Shown here: in pieces, positions 9,281 through 16,606 of the stretch
Layout: each line of letters begins with the position of its first letter
Numbering within the stretch: the first letter of the stretch is position 1
Source of the DNA: Cacconaster sp033811195
GTDB lineage: Bacteria > Bacteroidota > Bacteroidia > Bacteroidales > UBA932
Assembly: GCA_033811195.1 (NCBI GenBank)
Contig: JAPXOZ010000001.1
Span: 62,001 to 126,000 of the forward strand
Reading direction: 5' to 3'
DNA: 64,000 nt
Translations under genes and position numbers: made by a program
Notes under the pieces: model-generated
Seen by the model: only the letters and a program-made list of their open reading frames with translations
Database searches by the model: none
Told to the model about the DNA's origin: nothing

Positions 9281-9849
9281 AAAAAGATATAATACTCGCA
9301 GGTGTGGGAGGACAAGGCATCCTCTCCATTGCTGCCGTCATAGGAGAAGCCGCCCTCAAGGAGGGTTTCCACATCAAACAGGCCGAAGTTCACGGCATGA
9401 GCCAAAGAGGCGGAGATGTGCAATCCAATCTCCGCATCAGTTCCAACCCTATCGCTTCGGACCTGATCCCAAAAGGGTGTGCAGACATCATCATCTCCCT
9501 TGAGCCGATGGAGGCGCTCAGATACCTCCCCTGGCTCTCCAAAGAGGGCTGGATTGTGACCAACACTACCCCATTTGTCAACATTCCAAACTATCCTGCG
9601 ATAGAATCGATAATGGAGGAACTCCACAAAATTAAAAACACCATACTGGTGGATGTAGATGCTATTGCACGTGAGATAGGAAACCCACGTGGGGCAAATA
9701 TTGTCCTCTTGGGTGCCTGCAGTCATCTTCTTGGAATGGAATCGCAGAAATTTGAGGAGGGCATCCGCAGAATATTTTCCGATAAGGGAGAAGAGATTGT
9801 GGAGGCCAACCTCAAAGCTTTTAAGGCAGGCCAGGCGGCCTCATTATAA
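9277..9849 (+). CDS. iorB: Indolepyruvate ferredoxin oxidoreductase, beta subunit
   Basis: A 190-aa protein of the pyruvate/ketoisovalerate oxidoreductase gamma family, the partner of IorA. The start IILAGVGGQGILS is the characteristic glycine-rich motif and KQAEVHGMSQRGGDVQS is the second family signature. The ATG overlaps the iorA stop (ATGA), so the subunits are made in step. The length is normal for IorB. With IorA it would support fermentation or salvage synthesis of aromatic amino acids in an anaerobe. The beta-helix gene 27 bp downstream may be read through. Confidence 0.94.
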   Translation: MKKDIILAGVGGQGILSIAAVIGEAALKEGFHIKQAEVHGMSQRGGDVQSNLRISSNPIASDLIPKGCADIIISLEPMEALRYLPWLSKEGWIVTNTTPFVNIPNYPAIESIMEELHKIKNTILVDVDAIAREIGNPRGANIVLLGACSHLLGMESQKFEEGIRRIFSDKGEEIVEANLKAFKAGQAASL

Positions 9850-9876
9850 TAAGAAAATCCAATTTAACTAAAGTAT

Positions 9877-11280
9877 ATGAAAAAAATTTTGACATTCGTC
9901 CTTGCATTTGCAGTCGCAACGACGGCAATGGGACAGGGCAGGCTAGGTAATCTGCTCAACAAGGCCAAAGAAGCCGTCTCTACCGAAACTAAAGCTGAGA
10001 ACAAAAGTAATAGCGGTAACACCATCTATGTGAGCGGTCTTATCGGTTCCAACCGAAATGACGGAACCCAAGCAAAGCCCTACAAAAATCTTCAGAAAGC
10101 AATTGACAATGCAGCTCCGGGAGATATTATCCGCGTAGCTCAGGGCAACTATTTTGGAATGCTTAATTCCGGCAATATTGTCATTGATAAGCCTTTGACC
10201 ATTATGGGAGGCTATTCCGATGACTTCTCTACCAGAGATATTCTAAAATACCGCTCAATGGTGCAGCCAGACGCCACATCCAACGGAACTGCGAAAGGTG
10301 GTGGCACAATCCAAATTAAAGGCACTCATGGCGGGGAAGTGGTGATTGACGGTCTGCTGATCGACAGAGGTAATTCCGTTGCCTACAATCCGGCCGGTAA
10401 AGGCAAACCCGAGGGAGTTGAGAGCCCTATGATGCAGCCTATCGGCACAGCCGGTATCGGTGGCGCCAACTTCGAAGAGAAGGTATATACCACCGAGACC
10501 TCACTTATCTATCTGGACAATCCCACCTGTAATATAACGGTCCGCAATTGCGCTTTTGTTAACAGTCCCAACTATGGTATAAGGGGTATGTTCAAAGGTA
10601 AAATGGAGGTTGACAACTGCATTTTCATCAACATCCGTATGGCAGCAATGGAGATATCCGGCAGCTATGCTACAGAATTTTGTGATCTGAAATTTACCAA
10701 TAACACTGTCCTTTTCAGTTGGTCACGTCTAAAAGATATGGCTGATATGGGTTACGGCTATCGTTATATGAATGGCGTACACAGTTATCTTGATCACAAT
10801 ATTATTGGATGCAGCATTTTCTCAGGCCTTGACCGTTGCCGTATTGACAGCAATGCCGCAAGAGAGCGTGAGAAGATCACAACTTGCGAAAACTCTCTCT
10901 TCTTCCTCAATAAACAGGCTGACATCTGTCTACCCGGGGGCGGAATGTTCCTAAGGGTATGGGTAAAGGACTTTGACGATGTGGAGCAACTTGCAGAGGT
11001 TTCAGGCAATAAGTCCATATCCGATCCCTCCATTTTCAACGGTGCCCTCAATGAGCCCTATCTCAAAGGCTTTATCGAGGCCGCATATAATGAGAAGACC
11101 AATTTCGATCCCAACTCCGGCGCAAATGTTTTCCGCCAGGCAATGGGTATGAATATGCAGGGAACCATTGACTCTTCCGCATCGATGTTTGCAAACAGAT
11201 ATCCTTTTGAAGATGCCCTCAAATTTTTCGGCGCAGTTAAAGGCTACGGAGCACAACTTCCCAACAATGCAAGAAAATAA
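9877..11280 (+). CDS. Secreted right-handed beta-helix protein (DUF1565-like)
   Basis: The 467-aa product has a Sec signal peptide (MKKILTFVLAFAVATTAMGQ). A short Lys/Glu-rich linker is followed by a DUF1565-type start, YVSGLIGSNRNDGTQAKPYK, with the usual 'sharing AxpGDiIrVaqGnY' pattern at about residues 50-85. Beta-helix-like coils then extend to about residue 330 (for example DNPTCNITVRNCAFVNSPNYGIRG, split over two rungs). Such folds often bind or cut polysaccharide, but no catalytic motif is recognisable. It follows iorB closely but has no obvious link to it. A strong hairpin terminator lies 19 bp after the stop. A surface or periplasmic location is inferred. Confidence 0.78.
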   Translation: MKKILTFVLAFAVATTAMGQGRLGNLLNKAKEAVSTETKAENKSNSGNTIYVSGLIGSNRNDGTQAKPYKNLQKAIDNAAPGDIIRVAQGNYFGMLNSGNIVIDKPLTIMGGYSDDFSTRDILKYRSMVQPDATSNGTAKGGGTIQIKGTHGGEVVIDGLLIDRGNSVAYNPAGKGKPEGVESPMMQPIGTAGIGGANFEEKVYTTETSLIYLDNPTCNITVRNCAFVNSPNYGIRGMFKGKMEVDNCIFINIRMAAMEISGSYATEFCDLKFTNNTVLFSWSRLKDMADMGYGYRYMNGVHSYLDHNIIGCSIFSGLDRCRIDSNAAREREKITTCENSLFFLNKQADICLPGGGMFLRVWVKDFDDVEQLAEVSGNKSISDPSIFNGALNEPYLKGFIEAAYNEKTNFDPNSGANVFRQAMGMNMQGTIDSSASMFANRYPFEDALKFFGAVKGYGAQLPNNARK

Positions 11281-11298
11281 CAGGCATCCATTTATAGC

Positions 11299-11328
11299 AA
11301 AAATGCACCTCGATTGAGGTGCATTTTT
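11299..11328. terminator. Bidirectional hairpin terminator
   Basis: AAAAATGCACCTC pairs perfectly with GAGGTGCATTTTT around a GATT loop. With flanking A and T runs it can stop transcripts from both convergent genes, the beta-helix gene (plus) and the transglutaminase gene (minus). Confidence 0.88.
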
Positions 11329-11348
11329 TATTGCTTGGTTGCTCTTTC

Positions 11349-13946
11349 CTAACGTTCTGCTTTTATGAGTTGATCAAGCAAAGTGGTCGAATAGCCATCG
11401 TAGGTGAGGAAAATACGGCCAAAACTGTCCGCTATTACCACAAGAGGCATTTTAAGATTTTTAGGATTAAGTTTCATTGCATTGCAGATGGCAGCCAATG
11501 TATTGTTGTCATCGGTTGCGACAGATACTTTATGAGGTATCATAGGAAACAGTTCCAAATTTAAGCGAGACATTTCTACTTCCGAATCGAAAAAGAGAAT
11601 CACCGGAATACTCCAGTCATGAGAAAATAGAGTACGGATAATATGATCACTAGGTTCGTGTGATGGCCGCACAAATGCTAGAATATACATTCCCCTGCCA
11701 GTAAGAGGGAGTAAAGGATCAGCATAGAAATTGCCCAGCACCTGCAAATCGTCATCATCTTCTCTTAAACGAAGATCAATAGTGGTAGTGATCCCCTCTT
11801 CTATGTTGAAGAAATGCAATCCGCTGAGGACCTTTCCACTGGCCATACGCGTACCCTTAGTGAGCAAATAACTTCCGCAATCAAGTTGTACCGGCTCTTT
11901 GAAAACATTCCGCACGCTCATTGTCCCCTCTATGCCCTCTTTGTCACGAAAATTGAGGGTATTGATACGTCCATTCTCCAGCGAAGCGATAGTGAAATGC
12001 GATTCAAATTTGGGATCATCAATATTATCGAGATTGCTGTCGGTGAGCATAAGGAAACCTGAAGGGTTCTTCACATAAGATACATCCGCATTTTCGGATG
12101 AAAGTTCAGCTGCTGCATCAATCCAGAATCCGGAATCATAGTACTGTACCTTGCCGCTTATCTCCTCTATCCTCGCAGGAATATTAAGAGCACGGCAAAG
12201 GGCCACGAAATACCAGTCACGCGAAAGAGCATCTGCGGCCTGCAGAGAGTGAACACCCAAAGGGGTAATAGGGATACGTTGAGGATTGTAGCGATCTAGA
12301 ACCTTAATGTTATCGCGTACATAACCGGCAATCTCTTTTCCCGAGCATAGAGAGACCGAAATATCGAGAGTCTGGAATTCTCCTCTCCAGCTCTTTAGCA
12401 GTTCATTGCCGATCCGGGGGTTTAGTACATAGCGATACCATATCTCCCGCTGCTCAGGATACATTCCGTCCACTCCACAAAAGTTGTTCAGGTGATCGAG
12501 AAGTACGGAAGCAGGAGTGTCACGCAGGTCTTTTTCGCTTATGAGCCTAAGCAAACGAATGCCATCACGATAATAGGATTTGCTGCCCGATTTAATCTGC
12601 TCTAAATAGGAGGAAATTTCCCTCCAGTTGCCTCTGGATGCTACCAAAAAAACATTTTCGGGATCATTTGCCGAAGGCTTGACAAAAGTGGCAACATAAC
12701 TGTTGCGAATGGAATCCTCATATGCAAGGCGTAAATCGTTGGCCGCCTTTTCTTCAGGAGATATAGCTACAGAAATCTCTCCTTCACCCGGCGGCACAAT
12801 ATCGATTTCATCCTGGAAAATATCACCTACCTTGTGGTCAAGTATTATTGTCACTTCACCCTTGTCTGCTCCTGCCCGAGCCCTAACATAACCATAAGTA
12901 CCATCTTTAGAGGCCCACACCAGAACATCTCCTTTGCCGAGAATCGCAGAGGCACATCCGCGAGCATCCGACAAGACCTTGATCGCACTGTAGAACTCGG
13001 CATAGTTATATATCTTAAACTCCACTAAAGCATCCTGCACCGAAACTCCTGACAAATCCTTCACACATACCGTCAGACGCTCTGTCGCAGTATAATTTGC
13101 AGTTACATTGATCTCTGTAAAACAGTCGGTATGCTGTATTACATCCTCACGGCCGGAATAGCGTCCGAAGCTACGATTATGCATGAGCAGCGCACGCAGT
13201 GCTGTGGAACTGAACCAAGCCACATCTAGTCGTGCCTCGGGCTCACAAGCGCCCAGATAGTACCATTTACCATCAACCCAGGCCTCCACCCAGGCATGAT
13301 TGTCGTCAGTATGAGCCCAACGCGGGGTATAAACCTGCCTTGCAGGGATTCCTACAGCACGTAACGCGGTCACGGTGAAGGTAGATTCCTCACCGCAACG
13401 ACCATACGCTGTACGCATGCTGGCCAGAGGAGCTGAAGTACGTGCATCACTAGGAGTATATGTTACTTTTTCGTGACACCAATGATTGACCTCGAGTACC
13501 GCATCGTACATGGAGAGTCCCTCCACTCTCGGCTTAAGTTCACGATAAAAGAGTGTTCTCGCCGAATCCAGATTTTCATTATTGACTCTGAGCGGAAGAA
13601 CGTAATGGCGGAAGAGATCCTCAGGCACATTACTGCCCCAGGGCATCTCTTCACGCGCCTTGAAAGCACTCTTGACACCCTCTACATATAGCTGAGGGTC
13701 ATAGTCGGCAATATCACCAAGCGGCATATATGCATAGAGAAATTTGATTGCATCGCGCTCATTATCATTTTCGCATAGTTCCAGCACAGTTTCAAAAGCT
13801 GATCTATATTCCAGTAAATCCAATTTTTCTATAAGATCCTGGTCGATAGTTGCCCGCAATCGAGCTTCAGGAGAGCTACAGCAGGCCAGTATAAGTGTAG
13901 TCGCAGCGACAATTGCTGCGGTAATAAATGTACGGAGGACTTTCAT
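11349..13946 (-). CDS. Large transglutaminase-domain lipoprotein
   Basis: The 865-aa protein begins with a lipoprotein signal (TLILACC, lipid Cys at 22 or 23). A transglutaminase-like core is clear at about residues 150-240: GRCGEES with Cys184, then DDNHAWVEAWVDGKWYY with His217. The usual DPT aspartate is replaced by a GACEPE stretch that seems to be normal in this Bacteroidetes subfamily. A second transglutaminase-like segment (SRDWYFVALCRALNIPARIEEISG, quoted over its two halves, about residue 600) lacks a nucleophilic Cys at the expected site. The C-terminal part has a thioredoxin-like pattern (HDWSIPVILFFDSEV... VIADSFGRIFLTYDGY) without CxxC. A role in surface peptide processing is inferred. 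It is divergent from cutC. Confidence 0.85.
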   Translation of the reverse strand: MKVLRTFITAAIVAATTLILACCSSPEARLRATIDQDLIEKLDLLEYRSAFETVLELCENDNERDAIKFLYAYMPLGDIADYDPQLYVEGVKSAFKAREEMPWGSNVPEDLFRHYVLPLRVNNENLDSARTLFYRELKPRVEGLSMYDAVLEVNHWCHEKVTYTPSDARTSAPLASMRTAYGRCGEESTFTVTALRAVGIPARQVYTPRWAHTDDNHAWVEAWVDGKWYYLGACEPEARLDVAWFSSTALRALLMHNRSFGRYSGREDVIQHTDCFTEINVTANYTATERLTVCVKDLSGVSVQDALVEFKIYNYAEFYSAIKVLSDARGCASAILGKGDVLVWASKDGTYGYVRARAGADKGEVTIILDHKVGDIFQDEIDIVPPGEGEISVAISPEEKAANDLRLAYEDSIRNSYVATFVKPSANDPENVFLVASRGNWREISSYLEQIKSGSKSYYRDGIRLLRLISEKDLRDTPASVLLDHLNNFCGVDGMYPEQREIWYRYVLNPRIGNELLKSWRGEFQTLDISVSLCSGKEIAGYVRDNIKVLDRYNPQRIPITPLGVHSLQAADALSRDWYFVALCRALNIPARIEEISGKVQYYDSGFWIDAAAELSSENADVSYVKNPSGFLMLTDSNLDNIDDPKFESHFTIASLENGRINTLNFRDKEGIEGTMSVRNVFKEPVQLDCGSYLLTKGTRMASGKVLSGLHFFNIEEGITTTIDLRLREDDDDLQVLGNFYADPLLPLTGRGMYILAFVRPSHEPSDHIIRTLFSHDWSIPVILFFDSEVEMSRLNLELFPMIPHKVSVATDDNNTLAAICNAMKLNPKNLKMPLVVIADSFGRIFLTYDGYSTTLLDQLIKAER

Positions 13947-13990
13947 ATTGCAGGTCTTTGGTTATTGTCTGCAATTTACGAAAATTGACC

Positions 13991-13998
13991 TATATTTG
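13991..13998 (+). promoter_or_regulatory. -7 promoter box for cutC; implies a nearly leaderless mRNA
   Basis: TATATTTG matches TAnnTTTG exactly and ends 4 bp before the ATG at 14003. With a start site 5-7 nt past the box the transcript would begin at or next to the start codon. This also rules out the longer reading frame that opens at 13928. Confidence 0.65.
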
Positions 13999-14002
13999 TA
14001 CT

Positions 14003-14656
14003 ATGCTGATAGAGATTTGTTCTGAAAATATTGATATTGCGCTCCAGGCACAAGAAAAAGGAGCCCTCAGAGTAGAACTCTGCAATGACCTTTCAATAGG
14101 TGGAGTGACGCCTTCTTATAATGAGATCGAGCAGGCACGCAGGCAGCTGGATATTGCCCTCCACGTACTTATAAGGCCGCGCGGAGGGGATTTCTGTTAC
14201 TCTGCTGCCGAGATTTCCCGTATCTTGAAAGATATTGAGTTCTGCGGCTCCCTAATTACGGATGATGGAAAGGTGGTAGATGGAGTGGTCATTGGTGCCC
14301 TTGCACGTGATCGATCCATAGAGTATGGTGCTTGCAGCGAAATGTTCGCCGCTGCATTCGAGTATGGCCTCTCGATCACATTTCACCGTGCAATTGACCG
14401 TTCGAGGGATATTTTCAAGGCTTTGGAGAGAGTAATTGATCTCGATGCTGACCGCATCCTCACTTCAGGTGGCGCTGACTCAGCCTTTGAGGGGAGAAAT
14501 ACCATTGCCAGTATGGTAAAAATGACTACCGGTAGCAGCACGACAATAATGGCCGGCGCGGGTATCACGCCTGAAAATGCCCGACAAATCATTACCGAAA
14601 CCTCTGTTCCGGAAATTCACGGCTCCCGTCTGAGTTTGCTCGACGGTTTTTTGTAA
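14003..14656 (+). CDS. cutC: CutC family protein
   Basis: A 217-aa TIM-barrel protein starting MLIEICSENIDIALQAQEKGA, the CutC signature N-terminus. Other family motifs are RVELCNDLSIGGVTPSY, LIRPRGGDFCYS, GVVIGALARD, ITFHRAIDRS and RILTSGGADSAFEG. CutC was named for copper homeostasis, but the enzymatic role is unsettled. The start at 14003 is preferred over the upstream ATG at 13928 because the family N-terminus begins exactly here and the promoter box overlaps the would-be extension. The length is slightly short of E. coli CutC (248 aa). It is monocistronic between divergent and convergent neighbours. Confidence 0.9.
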   Translation: MLIEICSENIDIALQAQEKGALRVELCNDLSIGGVTPSYNEIEQARRQLDIALHVLIRPRGGDFCYSAAEISRILKDIEFCGSLITDDGKVVDGVVIGALARDRSIEYGACSEMFAAAFEYGLSITFHRAIDRSRDIFKALERVIDLDADRILTSGGADSAFEGRNTIASMVKMTTGSSTTIMAGAGITPENARQIITETSVPEIHGSRLSLLDGFL

Positions 14657-14686
14657 AAAAATCTCTATGAATTGACCTGAGATTTG

Positions 14687-15091
14687 CTACTCCGCTCGAA
14701 AGAAGCGGCGAGTGGCAGAGATGCCAAATTTGCGACCTTTCACATAAAGAATACCATCCTTAATCCATAAAGTACCCCTTGCTGTTAATCGATGGTCGGG
14801 TGAATACATATAGGATGTTGTCCATGTGCTATCGGAAGCGTTATATCGCATATTTTTAATGAAAACAAGATTGATTCGGTCCTGTTTTTTCGGATCCACA
14901 TGCCAGAGGACCTTCGCACAGAAAGTGCCGTCTTCATTGCGATAAAATTCAGATCTGGTTTCCCCTCTCTCATCAACCCAAAAACCAAGAATTTCGTTTT
15001 CAGGCAAATCCTGACCATAAGTGATATAGGGCAGGACCAACACTAAAGTCAAAGCTGCCGATAGCAATCTTGAGATGTATTTCAGCTTCAT
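14687..15091 (-). CDS. DUF2147 secreted protein
   Basis: The 134-aa product has a signal peptide (LSAALTLVLVLPYITYGQ) and a DUF2147 core: GFWVDERGETRSEFYRNEDG, FCAKVLWHVDPKKQD, then RGTLWIKDGILYVKGRKFG. The family is a small periplasmic beta-rich domain of unknown function in Bacteroidetes and proteobacteria. Its ATG overlaps the stop of the 490-aa membrane protein gene by 4 bp (TTATGA), so the pair is translationally coupled. Confidence 0.85.
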   Translation of the reverse strand: MKLKYISRLLSAALTLVLVLPYITYGQDLPENEILGFWVDERGETRSEFYRNEDGTFCAKVLWHVDPKKQDRINLVFIKNMRYNASDSTWTTSYMYSPDHRLTARGTLWIKDGILYVKGRKFGISATRRFFRAE

Positions 15092-16560
15092 AATCTCTCT
15101 TCTCTGCTCAGATCTTCAATGCCCTTGATGCCGTCACGTGTCATTTTTATACGGAAATGATGATACCTGGATTCCGAGGCATCTTTAACCTGGGTTATGA
15201 TGTTGATATAGTAGAATTTGTTGGCCTTCACCCTGCTTATAGTGCCATCTTGTTCCAGCAAGTCAAGCCACTGTTCGGGATTGTCCATCTTATGGCAAAA
15301 ACTCTTGAAGTGAAGGCGGAAAATATCATTGATGCCGGTGAGCGGATAGACACTGTTTTGCGCAAGCAAATGGCTGTCAATGGTAACCAATTTACGATAA
15401 AGGATGATTTTTTCGTCTAATATATGGATTGCAGCCGGTATCACCGTGGAGCTATTGCGCATTTCCAGCACTTCTGCCGGAATTTTCGATTCGGAAACAA
15501 AATCGACTCCCTCTTTGATATAACCCACCTTCTGCTCTTTAATATTGATAACCGCCTTATTGTCAAAGTATTTTTTACCCAGTTTGTGGGCAAAATAGTA
15601 ACGCATCAAATCCTTAACTCTATCCTTAAGCATATAGCTCGCAATGAGCGCCAGGAAAAGGAGAATGGGGAATGATGCAAAACTTTTCTGAAAAATGATG
15701 GTAACTACCGTTGCAATCACCATAGCCATTCCTGCTGCAATGGAGTAGTAAATCTGCTCGACTGCCACACCATCTTTTTTCTTTGTAAGCTCTATAAAAA
15801 GATCACTGGCCACATATTTACGCAAAACACCGTAGCGGTAAATCAGCCGGTCATTATTATTCCTGTTATCAGCCGAAACTGCAGGAAAACCCTTTCTACT
15901 ACGGTAGTCGCCGGTTTCCCTTAAAAATTCCTTTAGGGCAATACTTTGTCGTTCTGCTTCCGGCTTACCCTCAAGCAACTTGATGAGTTTGAAACTGTAA
16001 TAAACCGACATATAACTCAAAAACTCATCTCCAAAAGAAAAATGAGCCCGCAGAGCGGGACTGGCTGTCGGTACGTCTATAATCTGCTCCAAAGCACGGT
16101 AACCCTGTACCAACCCATTTATATAACCAATATAGTTGTCACAAGAATCGAGGATATCCTCAATATCGCTCTTTTCAAGGATATGCTGTACCTCATCCCT
16201 AATGGAACTCTTGGCTATGGCACAGAACATCTTGATCTGGTACTCGTACTCTGCAATATTGGCCTTGTCCGGAGCTTTGGCCATCACGCTCATAGCATCG
16301 CGCAAATAGCTCAAAGGCACGGCATCTCCCCCCGCAATATCTCGAAGGAGATATACGGGGGTTTTAAGACGCACGTTGCTCTTTACATCGCGATAAAACT
16401 GCTCTTTGCTATAACTATCAGGGTGAATATCGAGACTATTAGGCACAAAAATCCATGTATTGACTGCAAAATCGTTTTTCCTTTGCTGCGCATCAACCAC
16501 AAAGCTCTCCTTAAATTCTACGGAGAAATTGTCATGAATTCTTGTCCTGATATTTATCAT
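15088..16560 (-). CDS. Membrane protein of unknown family, 490 aa
   Basis: I do not recognise a family. The protein has a long soluble N-terminal part (1-265), two adjacent membrane segments at about 269-290 and 295-311 forming a hairpin, and a soluble C-terminal part of about 180 residues. The N-terminal region has TWIFVPNSLDIHPDSYSKEQFYRDVK split over a probable strand-helix, and is helical further on. There is no signal peptide, so both soluble parts should face the cytoplasm. It is coupled by a 4-bp overlap to the DUF2147 gene and lies 46 bp after the M16 peptidase gene, so the three may be one transcript. A one-mismatch -7 box (TTTATTTG on the minus strand) sits just upstream. Confidence 0.75.
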   Translation of the reverse strand: MINIRTRIHDNFSVEFKESFVVDAQQRKNDFAVNTWIFVPNSLDIHPDSYSKEQFYRDVKSNVRLKTPVYLLRDIAGGDAVPLSYLRDAMSVMAKAPDKANIAEYEYQIKMFCAIAKSSIRDEVQHILEKSDIEDILDSCDNYIGYINGLVQGYRALEQIIDVPTASPALRAHFSFGDEFLSYMSVYYSFKLIKLLEGKPEAERQSIALKEFLRETGDYRSRKGFPAVSADNRNNNDRLIYRYGVLRKYVASDLFIELTKKKDGVAVEQIYYSIAAGMAMVIATVVTIIFQKSFASFPILLFLALIASYMLKDRVKDLMRYYFAHKLGKKYFDNKAVINIKEQKVGYIKEGVDFVSESKIPAEVLEMRNSSTVIPAAIHILDEKIILYRKLVTIDSHLLAQNSVYPLTGINDIFRLHFKSFCHKMDNPEQWLDLLEQDGTISRVKANKFYYINIITQVKDASESRYHHFRIKMTRDGIKGIEDLSREERL

Positions 16561-16606
16561 ATATCCTAGTCTTATAGCAAATAAAGGCCTTTTATCTGAT
16601 ATGTTG

